A DNA stretch of 64,000 bases from an uncultured Oscillospiraceae bacterium (lineage in GTDB: Bacteria > Bacillota > Clostridia > Oscillospirales > Oscillospiraceae): positions 55,812 to 119,811 of the forward strand of contig CAJUPW010000004.1 in NCBI GenBank assembly GCA_910588635.1, in the 5' to 3' direction. The notes under the pieces are model-generated. The model saw only the letters and a program-made list of their open reading frames with translations. It made no database searches and was not told where the DNA came from. Both the position numbers and the translations under genes were made by a program. Positions 1 to 6,204 of the stretch are shown here, one piece after another (positions within the stretch are counted from its first letter, which is position 1; the number at the start of each line of letters is the position of its first letter).

Positions 1-263
1 ATCTCCTTGGCGGACACCTGGGAGATCATGATGAATTTAGCCCCGCAGCCCCGCTCCTTCAGCTCCCGGACGATCTGAATGCCGTCCTTGCCGGGCATGA
101 GCAGGTCAATGAGAATCAGGTCGGGGTTCAGGGACAGAATCTGGTTCAGATCGGGCGGGCCGTCGCCGGTGTCTCCGCAGAGACTGCCCAGGCCGCTGCC
201 CTCCACGATGTCCTCCAGAATGCCGATGACCGAGATGTCGTCCTCAATGATGAATATTTTCAT
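1..263 (-). CDS. Response regulator receiver domain, partial (3' end outside window)
   Basis: This is the N-terminal 87 residues of a response regulator, cut by the window edge. It opens with MKIFIIEDD, the acidic pocket of a CheY-like receiver. The likely phosphoacceptor Asp lies in the segment LILIDLLMPGKDG, and the conserved Ser/Thr position is near MISQVSAKE. It should accept phosphate from the adjacent histidine kinase. Its start overlaps the kinase stop by 20 bases, so the two are translationally coupled. The output domain is not visible; the kinase resembles the citrate/dicarboxylate sensor class, whose regulators usually carry a DNA-binding output domain. Confidence 0.85.
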   Translation of the reverse strand, partial: MKIFIIEDDISVIGILEDIVEGSGLGSLCGDTGDGPPDLNQILSLNPDLILIDLLMPGKDGIQIVRELKERGCGAKFIMISQVSAKE

Positions 264-1548
264 GTTGTTCCCCTCCTGTAACAGCGTTCAGCGGCAGCTC
301 CACAAAAAACGTGGTGCCCGTCCCGGGTTCGGATTCCACCCGGAGTTCGCCTCCCAGCTCGTCCACAATGTACCGGACAGCTGGCAGGCCTACCCCTCGG
401 TTGATATCCCCAGTGGCCTGGTTGAACTTGGTGGAATAGCCCACCTGGAACAGCATTTTCATGGCTCGGGGCGGGATGCCGGGGCCGTCGTCCGCCACGG
501 TGAGCCGGAGGCGGTCCCCCTGTGGGGTCAGCTCCACCCGGACCTTTCCCTGGCCCCGGTCGGCCAGAATGGCCTCCGCCGCATTGGTGACCAGGTTTTT
601 CAGTACCGACAGCAGCCGGTAGTGCTCCCGAATGGGAATGTCCCGGTCTAGGCGGCATTCCAGCCGGATGTCTCCCCGGTGCTCCTCCAGAAATTGCCGG
701 GTAGATACCTCCAGGATGCTCAGCAGGTCGGACAGGCTCATGGACTGGTGGTCGTAGGCCTCGGCCACGTCCTCCTCCAGCCCACGGATAATGCGCAGGT
801 TGTCCTTTTTCACCTCGTGGACGTCCCGGGCGATGGACAGGGCCAGGGCGGTGAGCTCCTCCTGTCCCTCCAGCCGCTCGTAGAGCCGGTAAGCGTTGGA
901 CATGACCCCCTCGATGTCCTCGGCGTCCTTCTTTAGAAAGTACAGCTCGGTTTTCAGATTGGCCGTCATGAGAAAGAGCCGCCGGTAGCGCCGCTCGTGC
1001 TCGGAGCGGAGGAGGAGCTGCCGGTAGCCCTGTCCCGCCCACAGGATGGCGCAGGCGGTGAGGGAGCGCACCAGGGCCACCCCCGCCAGCGGCAGGACGG
1101 CGGGCAGAGTGGTAAAGCGGCTGGACAGCCACAGGTTGAGCAGGTTGGAGAGAAAGTCGTACAGCCACAGAGAGAGGGCCAGCCAGGGGGGAGAGGGAAC
1201 CTGGCGCAGCCGGAAAGACAGGCGGAGGAGAGCGTCGTAGCACAGGTAGAACACCCCGCCGGGGTACTCGATGAGCAGGGCGCGGGTCAGGGACATGTCC
1301 CCCAGCAGGTCGAAGGCAATCCGGATGAACAGAACGCACAGCCCGGTGACCAGGCCGGTGTCGGGCCAGCGGCGGTCCCGTGTCAGGGCGATGAGTAAGA
1401 CAGGATAGAGAATGGCGGCGGCGGACACCCGGAAGCCCTCCGCCCACAGGGACAGGTAGACCTGGCTGGTGAGGGCCACTACCACCCCGATGAGCAGCTG
1501 CCGCTGCCAGAGGGTCAGCCGCAGATCGCGATACTTTACCGGCTCCAT
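244..1548 (-). CDS. Membrane sensor histidine kinase
   Basis: A 434-residue kinase with several hydrophobic segments over about the first 180 residues, then a dimerisation/phosphoacceptor helix with ARDVHE (His near residue 244) and a GHKL ATPase domain. The N box is LKNLVTNAAEAI, the G1 box DDGPGIP and the G2 region RGVGLPAVRYIV. This pattern recalls DcuS/CitA-type or Spo0B-like kinases. The open frame extends to 1623, but I chose the ATG at 1548. It has GAGGAG seven bases upstream, and the promoter match at 1582-1610 and the upstream terminator both lie inside the extension. The signal sensed is unknown; no recognisable extracellular PAS domain is visible. Confidence 0.9.
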   Translation of the reverse strand: MEPVKYRDLRLTLWQRQLLIGVVVALTSQVYLSLWAEGFRVSAAAILYPVLLIALTRDRRWPDTGLVTGLCVLFIRIAFDLLGDMSLTRALLIEYPGGVFYLCYDALLRLSFRLRQVPSPPWLALSLWLYDFLSNLLNLWLSSRFTTLPAVLPLAGVALVRSLTACAILWAGQGYRQLLLRSEHERRYRRLFLMTANLKTELYFLKKDAEDIEGVMSNAYRLYERLEGQEELTALALSIARDVHEVKKDNLRIIRGLEEDVAEAYDHQSMSLSDLLSILEVSTRQFLEEHRGDIRLECRLDRDIPIREHYRLLSVLKNLVTNAAEAILADRGQGKVRVELTPQGDRLRLTVADDGPGIPPRAMKMLFQVGYSTKFNQATGDINRGVGLPAVRYIVDELGGELRVESEPGTGTTFFVELPLNAVTGGEQHENIHH

Positions 1549-1581
1549 GGAACGCGCCTCCTCTCCGAGATCGTTACCTCT

Positions 1582-1610
1582 ATCATAAGGTATTTTGAGG
1601 CGGTTTGCAA
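1582..1610 (-). promoter_or_regulatory. Sigma-A-type promoter of the two-component operon
   Basis: Read on the minus strand, TTGCAA (1605-1610) and TATGAT (1582-1587) are separated by 17 bases. The predicted transcript starts about 25 bases ahead of the kinase ATG at 1548. Confidence 0.7.
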
Positions 1611-1611
1611 C

Positions 1612-1643
1612 AAAAAAGAACACCCGGCCGGGTGCTCTTTTTT
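1612..1643 (-). terminator. Intrinsic terminator after rplT
   Basis: A GC-rich hairpin with arms around CACCCGG/CCGGGTG is flanked by A and T tracts, so it can work in both directions. It closes the infC-rpmI-rplT operon just after the rplT stop. Confidence 0.85.
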
Positions 1644-1650
1644 GATTTGA

Positions 1651-2007
1651 TTAAGCCAGGGCCTTCTTGGCGGTGTCGGTAAGCTGGGCAAAGGCGGCCT
1701 TGTCGTTGACGGCCATTTCAGAGAGCATCTTGCGGTTGATAACGATGCCGGCCTTCTTCAGCCCGTTCATGAAGGTGGAGTAGTTCATGCCGTTCATCTT
1801 GCAGCCGGCGCTGATGCGGGTGATCCACAGCTGGCGGAAGTCGCGCTTCTTCAGCTTGCGGCCGGTGTAGGCGTAAACGCCGGACTTCATCACGGCCTGG
1901 TTGGCCATCTTGAAGTGCTTGGACTTGGAACCCCAGTAGCCCTTGGCCATCTTGAGAATCTTGTTTCTTCTCTTGCGCGTCATCATCGCGCCTTTCACTC
2001 TTGCCAT
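1651..2007 (-). CDS. rplT: 50S ribosomal protein L20
   Basis: A 118-residue, strongly basic protein of normal L20 length, beginning MARVKGAMMTRKRRNK. It binds 23S rRNA early in assembly of the large subunit. In Firmicutes, L20 also represses its own operon by binding the infC leader. It is the last gene of infC-rpmI-rplT, 21 bases after rpmI, and an intrinsic terminator follows it. Confidence 0.98.
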   Translation of the reverse strand: MARVKGAMMTRKRRNKILKMAKGYWGSKSKHFKMANQAVMKSGVYAYTGRKLKKRDFRQLWITRISAGCKMNGMNYSTFMNGLKKAGIVINRKMLSEMAVNDKAAFAQLTDTAKKALA

Positions 2008-2028
2008 TGTTCGTTCCCTCCCTCTGTC

Positions 2029-2241
2029 TTACTTGTACAGGATCATGCGCTTGACGGCGGCCTCGTTGGTCTTGTCAGCGATGGTGGTGCCGCGCAGGGC
2101 ACGCTTCAGCTTGGTGGTCTTGCCGTGGCCGTTGAGCAGGTGACGCTTCTTGGTCATGGCCCGTTTGACCTTGCCTGTGCCGGTCAGAGAGAAACGCTTT
2201 TTGGCGCCGCTGTGGGTCTTGATTTTAATTTTCTTCGCCAT
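2029..2241 (-). CDS. rpmI: 50S ribosomal protein L35
   Basis: A 70-residue basic protein with the L35 start MAKKIKIKTHSGAKKRF and the internal segment KKRHLLNGHGKTTKLKR. It is a few residues longer than the usual 64-66, the extra residues being at the C terminus. It is a structural component of the large ribosomal subunit and sits between infC and rplT, the standard order. Confidence 0.97.
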   Translation of the reverse strand: MAKKIKIKTHSGAKKRFSLTGTGKVKRAMTKKRHLLNGHGKTTKLKRALRGTTIADKTNEAAVKRMILYK

Positions 2242-2267
2242 AACAGTTTAATCTCCTTTACTTGTAG

Positions 2268-2795
2268 TTACTTTTTGTCCTTGACGGGCTTGGGAGAGAG
2301 GAATATGGACATATGCCGGCCCTCCAGTTTGGGGGACTTGTCCATCACGGCGGTCTCGCCGCACTCCTCAGCGAATTTGAGCAGCAGGTCCTGACCGATG
2401 TTGGTGTGGGCCATCTCCCGACCGCGGAAGCGGACGGTGACCTTGCACCGATTGCCCTCGGAGAGGAACTTCTGGGCGTTGCGCAGCTTTACGTTAAAGT
2501 CGTTCACGTCGATGCTGGGAGACATGCGAATCTCCTTGATCTCCACCACCCGCTGGTTCTTGCGGGCTTCCTTCTCGCGCTTGGTCTGCTCGAACCGATA
2601 CTTGCCGTAGTCCATAAGCTTACACACGGGGGGGACGGCAGTGGGGGAGATCTTGACCAGATCCAAATTGCGTTCCTCGGCCAGGCGCAAGGCCTCCTGG
2701 GAGGACATGATGCCCAGCTGCTCGCCGGAGTCAGAGATCAGGCGGACCTCTTTGTCTCGAATCTCTTCATTGGTTTGATGACCTGTATTAGCGAT
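2268..2795 (-). CDS. infC: Translation initiation factor IF-3, probable ATC start
   Basis: A 175-residue IF-3 with the N-domain signature NEEIRDKEVRLISD and the C-domain segment VKLRNAQKFLSEG. IF-3 binds the 30S subunit, blocks 50S joining and checks the start codon and initiator tRNA. No ATG fits the expected N terminus. Upstream in-frame ATG codons would add a long tail and lie before a GGAGG (2804-2808). The codon eight bases after that GGAGG is ATC (2793-2795). Rare AUU-class starts are typical of infC because IF-3 itself discriminates against them, giving autoregulation. I therefore call ATC as the start, which is an inference. Confidence 0.9.
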   Translation of the reverse strand: MANTGHQTNEEIRDKEVRLISDSGEQLGIMSSQEALRLAEERNLDLVKISPTAVPPVCKLMDYGKYRFEQTKREKEARKNQRVVEIKEIRMSPSIDVNDFNVKLRNAQKFLSEGNRCKVTVRFRGREMAHTNIGQDLLLKFAEECGETAVMDKSPKLEGRHMSIFLSPKPVKDKK

Positions 2796-2951
2796 GGGAA
2801 GCACCTCCAGACAAAATGAAATGTGGGTTGCCGGTAAGGCCCCCACATCACAGCAAAACAACGCCGGCAATCCGGCACCGTTACTTCCATGTTGACCCTT
2901 TGGCGCTGGCCTGGGGTGAGGACGGGGGAACCGTACCTACTTTCTTGTGCA
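2796..2951 (-). promoter_or_regulatory. infC leader, candidate L20-binding autoregulatory region
   Basis: About 155 untranslated bases lie between the promoter and infC. They include a hairpin with arms ATGTGGG/CCCACAT just before the ribosome binding site. Position and length fit the L20 leader of Firmicutes, where L20 binding triggers premature termination or blocks translation. I could not verify the pseudoknot or the consensus, so this rests mainly on location. Confidence 0.5.
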
Positions 2952-2957
2952 CTGCGC

Positions 2958-2986
2958 ATTATAGCATCAGGGAGAGAGGCTGTCAA
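2958..2986 (-). promoter_or_regulatory. Consensus sigma-A promoter of infC-rpmI-rplT
   Basis: On the minus strand TTGACA (2981-2986) and TATAAT (2958-2963) are both perfect and 17 bases apart, with TG before the -10. This is the strongest promoter match in this part of the window. Confidence 0.9.
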
Positions 2987-3209
2987 GGGGAAATTCAGGA
3001 GTTTTCGGGGAAATTTTCCTAAAATCCGTCAGAATGATTTACATAACGATAAAACATAAAAGCGCTATCAAAAAGTTTTACACATTTTCCACAGGTTTGT
3101 CCACATGGGTGCGGAAAAAACCTGAGAATTTAGGGGCGGTGTAAGGGGAGCTCACCAAAACGGCCCAAAGATTTCTTTGGTTAAAGCGCGTGGAGGCAAC
3201 ATAACGCAT

Positions 3210-4220
3210 TTAACCCAGAGAGATGTCCCGGGTGGCAAAAGCGTTCAGGTCCCAGCCGGCGGTGTGCCCCGCCTGAAACTCGTAAAATCCCTGACAGCCG
3301 ATCATGGCGGCGTTGTCCCCGCAGTATTTCAGCTCCGGGAGGAACAGCCTGTCCCCGCTGGCGGCGCAGGCGGCCTGGAGGTCCGCCCGGACGCGGCTGT
3401 TGGCGGCCACCCCCCCGGCCACGGCGATTTTGCCGTAACCCGTCATTTTGGCGGCGGCTATTACACGGGGGACAAGACTGTCGCTCACCGCTCGGCCGAA
3501 GCTGGCGGCAAAGGCGGGCAGGTCCAGGGCCTCGCCCTTCTGCTGGGCGTTGTGGATCAGGTTGAGGCTGGCGGTTTTCAGCCCGGAGAAGGACATATCC
3601 AGCTCAGCTCCGGCCACGTGAGCCACGGGCAGAACATATTTGCTGTCGTCTCCGCCTTGCGCCAGCTTGTCCATAGGGTCCCCTCCCGGGTAGCCCAGCC
3701 CCAGCACCCGGGCTACCTTGTCGAAGCACTCCCCGGCGGCGTCGTCCCGGGTGCCCCCCAGGACGGACATCTCGGTATAGGACCGTACATCCACAATGGC
3801 GGTGGTTCCCCCGGAGACGCACAGACAGACGAAGGGGGGCGTCAAATCCGGATGGGCGATGTAGTTGGCGGCGATGTGGCCCCGCACGTGGTGGACGGGG
3901 ATGAGGGGCAGCCCCAGAGCCAGAGCCGCCCCCTTGGCAAAGTTGACACCCACCAGCACCGCGCCAATGAGGCCGGGGGCGTAGGTGACGGCGATGGCGT
4001 CAAGATCGGACTTGGTCAGCCCGGCGTCGGACACCGCCTTGTCCGCCAGGCCGGCGACGGCCTCCACGTGCTTCCGGGAGGCAATCTCGGGCACCACGCC
4101 GCCGTAAATGGCATGCATCTCGATCTGGGAGGATACGCAGCCGGACAGCACCTCCCGTCCGTCCCTGACCACGGCGGCGGCGGTGTCGTCGCAGGAGGAC
4201 TCAATGGCTAAAATGTTCAC
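3210..4220 (-). CDS. tsaD: tRNA N6-adenosine threonylcarbamoyltransferase
   Basis: A 336-residue TsaD/Gcp protein with the ASKHA-fold start MNILAIESSCDDT and the metal-binding His pair in VHHVRGH (H111 and H115). It transfers the threonylcarbamoyl group from threonylcarbamoyl-AMP to A37 of tRNAs that read ANN codons, working with TsaB and TsaE, which are not in this window. Its ATG overlaps the rimI stop by four bases, so the genes are coupled. TsaB commonly sits next to rimI in other genomes but is missing here. Confidence 0.97.
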   Translation of the reverse strand: MNILAIESSCDDTAAAVVRDGREVLSGCVSSQIEMHAIYGGVVPEIASRKHVEAVAGLADKAVSDAGLTKSDLDAIAVTYAPGLIGAVLVGVNFAKGAALALGLPLIPVHHVRGHIAANYIAHPDLTPPFVCLCVSGGTTAIVDVRSYTEMSVLGGTRDDAAGECFDKVARVLGLGYPGGDPMDKLAQGGDDSKYVLPVAHVAGAELDMSFSGLKTASLNLIHNAQQKGEALDLPAFAASFGRAVSDSLVPRVIAAAKMTGYGKIAVAGGVAANSRVRADLQAACAASGDRLFLPELKYCGDNAAMIGCQGFYEFQAGHTAGWDLNAFATRDISLG

Positions 4221-4681
4221 GCTTCTTCCTCCTTTTTAAACTCCCGGGTCATGATGACGGCGTCCTCCCGGGGGTGCTGGTAGTAGCCGGGGCGCAGGCC
4301 CGCCCACCGGAAGCCGTTTTTCTCGTAGAGGGCAATGGCCGCCGTGTTGGACTTGCGCACCTCCAGGGTGAGGAAGGCCAGGTTGATCTCGCCGAACCGG
4401 CAGAACACGTCCAGTAGGGCGGAGGCCACCCCGTGCCGCCGGGCGTCGGGATGAACGGCGATGTTGTCGATATACCCCTCGTCCAGCACGGCGTGGAGCC
4501 CGGCATAGCCCAGGACGTTGCCCTCCTCCTCGCTGTCCTGGGCCACGATAAAGCTGGCCTGGGGGTCGAACAGGGCGTCCTCCAGCAGGTTTTCGCTCCA
4601 GGGGTCTGAAAAGCACTCCCGTTCCAGGGCGGCGATCTGTGGGATGTGGCTGCGGTCCATGGGGACGATTTCGTAGTACAT
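4217..4681 (-). CDS. rimI: Ribosomal-protein-alanine N-acetyltransferase RimI
   Basis: A GNAT-family acetyltransferase of 154 residues. The acetyl-CoA loop is seen in HPDARRHGVASALL, followed by the beta-strand/helix LEVRKSNTAAIALYEKNGF typical of RimI. It acetylates the N-terminal alanine of ribosomal protein S18 or related targets. The frame is open to 4762, but the ATG at 4681 has GAGGAG seven bases upstream and gives the normal RimI length. The stop overlaps the tsaD start, a common pairing. Confidence 0.93.
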   Translation of the reverse strand: MYYEIVPMDRSHIPQIAALERECFSDPWSENLLEDALFDPQASFIVAQDSEEEGNVLGYAGLHAVLDEGYIDNIAVHPDARRHGVASALLDVFCRFGEINLAFLTLEVRKSNTAAIALYEKNGFRWAGLRPGYYQHPREDAVIMTREFKKEEEA

Positions 4682-4692
4682 AGAAAAACTCC

Positions 4693-4926
4693 TCAATGGT
4701 TCTTTTTGATCCTTATTACGGACAGTACAATCAAAATAATTCCAATTACATATGTGTACCAATATAAACAGCTATACATAAAAAAGAAGTCCCCAAATGT
4801 CATCTTCCCGAATAGCGGTCCGCCGCTGTCAAGCAGGCTGCTGACAAGGCAGAAGCCCAGCGCAAACAAAAACGGGGCAAGCCCCAACAGCCGCAGGAGC
4901 TTCCAAATCCATTTCCTGTTTTTCAT
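4693..4926 (-). CDS. Small two-helix membrane protein, unknown
   Basis: A 77-residue protein with a basic N terminus (MKNRKWIWK), a hydrophobic helix at about residues 12-32 and a second at about 48-71, ending in the basic tail RIKKNH. The family is not recognised. It begins immediately after the stop of the gene at 4927-5568 and ends 11 bases before rimI, so it appears to be co-transcribed with tsaD-rimI. A role at the membrane is all that can be inferred. Confidence 0.65.
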   Translation of the reverse strand: MKNRKWIWKLLRLLGLAPFLFALGFCLVSSLLDSGGPLFGKMTFGDFFFMYSCLYWYTYVIGIILIVLSVIRIKKNH

Positions 4927-5568
4927 TCAGGCCGCCCCTATGAGCACCCGCAAGGCCAGCCGGCCGAAGTGGCGGGCGGTGGTATAGACGGCATAGCGGG
5001 TGGTGGTCTGGACCGGATAGGCGTCCTCCCCCCAGTCCTGAGAGGAAGCGGGAGCGGGGCCCTCGTAGACCGTATAGGGGGCCAGACGGCGCTCCAGCGC
5101 CCGGACGGTGGGGATGTCTGTCTCCGTGACTCCGGCCAGCCCGTACCGGGCCAGAATGCCCTGAACAAAGGTGACGCAGGTGTAGGCCTTGGAGATGGCG
5201 GGCCGCAGGTGGATCAGGGAGGCCAGGGCGGCGGGGGTGTTGTAGATATACTCCTCCCGCTCGCTCCAAAGCCGTTCCAGGTAGTTGCGCAGATAGGTAA
5301 ACCGGGGCTCGGGCACCTCCACACGGCATATTTTCACCTTGGCTTCCCCGGCGAAGGACTGGTAGCGCAGGATGGACTCGGCCACAAAGCCGCCGTACAG
5401 GGGAATGGTCCTGTGGAGGCGGGCGAAGGAGTACATCTTGTGGATATCCCGGCTGAGGGAGAGGGACACATGGTTATAGCGGTTCCGGGTAGCTTTACGG
5501 ATAACGCTGCCCATCCCGGTGGGGGTGGCGGAAAAGACGATATAGATTGCGTTATCCACGGGCGTCAC
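4927..5568 (-). CDS. Permuted NlpC/P60-like (papain-fold) hydrolase candidate
   Basis: A 213-residue protein with the motif RYNHVSLSLS near the N terminus and a Cys in KAYTCVTFVQ in the second half. A His followed downstream by a Cys is the order seen in permuted NlpC/P60 proteins (YiiX/LRAT-like). Such enzymes cleave or transfer acyl/amide bonds in cell wall or lipids, but the substrate cannot be told. There is no signal peptide, so it is probably cytoplasmic or peripheral. It overlaps the upstream membrane gene by 17 bases. Confidence 0.6.
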   Translation of the reverse strand: MTPVDNAIYIVFSATPTGMGSVIRKATRNRYNHVSLSLSRDIHKMYSFARLHRTIPLYGGFVAESILRYQSFAGEAKVKICRVEVPEPRFTYLRNYLERLWSEREEYIYNTPAALASLIHLRPAISKAYTCVTFVQGILARYGLAGVTETDIPTVRALERRLAPYTVYEGPAPASSQDWGEDAYPVQTTTRYAVYTTARHFGRLALRVLIGAA

Positions 5569-5941
5569 CCCGCTTATAGAGCCGATGAAAGCTGTATCCC
5601 GCCCAGGCTAGGGCGCATCCCGCCGCCGGGGCGGCGGACAGGGCAAGAAAGATAGCCCAGCCCAGGGCGTTCCAGCCTGTGTTAAGAAACATCTGGATCA
5701 GGCACAGCAGACACCAGCCAATCAGCAGAACAGCGGGCAGCGCGGCCGCCCATTTCCGCTTTATGTTCCGGCAGAGCAGGAGCTGAAAGCAAAACGCCGG
5801 TATCACAGGGGCGGCGTACCAGAGGAACACAAATTCCCCGGGAGGAAAGGATACATCCTGCAAAACAAAGAACAGAAGGAAATAGCCGGTGATAGAAACA
5901 GCGCAAAGAAGCGACAATATTTTGTCGGTGCGGCTTTTCAT
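5552..5941 (-). CDS. Four-helix membrane protein, unknown
   Basis: A 129-residue hydrophobic protein with about four membrane segments (roughly residues 10-28, 36-55, 66-87 and 94-115) and short basic loops such as NIKRKW. It is not recognised. It is the first gene of the run ending in rimI-tsaD, with its own promoter match at 5983-6011. Its 3' end overlaps the papain-fold candidate by 17 bases, suggesting coupled expression and perhaps a shared envelope role. Confidence 0.65.
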   Translation of the reverse strand: MKSRTDKILSLLCAVSITGYFLLFFVLQDVSFPPGEFVFLWYAAPVIPAFCFQLLLCRNIKRKWAAALPAVLLIGWCLLCLIQMFLNTGWNALGWAIFLALSAAPAAGCALAWAGYSFHRLYKRGDARG

Positions 5942-5982
5942 GGGACAGCCTCCTTTACATCAAGGCGGATAGGGTCAGCCTC

Positions 5983-6011
5983 AGTATATCAGAGGAAGGA
6001 ATCCTCCACAA
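5983..6011 (-). promoter_or_regulatory. Sigma-A-type promoter for the 5941-to-tsaD run
   Basis: On the minus strand TTGTGG (6006-6011) and TATACT (5983-5988) are 17 bases apart, with a TGA extension before the -10 hexamer. Confidence 0.65.
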
Positions 6012-6085
6012 CCGATTTGGGACAGCCGGTCGTTTTTGGCGGATAAGTGGTCAAAATCTTTCCGTCCCAGCCGCAGCGGGCAAGG

Positions 6086-6181
6086 CTTCCCCTTTAGGGG
6101 AAGCTGTCAGCCGAAGGCTGACTGATGAGGAAAACGGCCTCACCCGCCCCCTCCGGGGGCACCTTCCCCTAAAGGGGAAGG
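6086..6181. repeat. Intergenic palindromic repeat element
   Basis: An 18-base palindrome (6086-6103, CTTCCCC...GGGGAAG) is followed by a stem GTCAGCC/GGCTGAC (6106-6122), a C-rich/G-rich hairpin and an inverted copy of the first palindrome (6162-6181). The element is bounded by copies of the same sequence and fills the gap after polA, so it may also stop transcription. From memory, similar modules are dispersed in Oscillospiraceae genomes; this was not checked. Confidence 0.7.
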
Positions 6182-6204
6182 CTTTTCCTGCGGGGGACGG
6201 GGAT

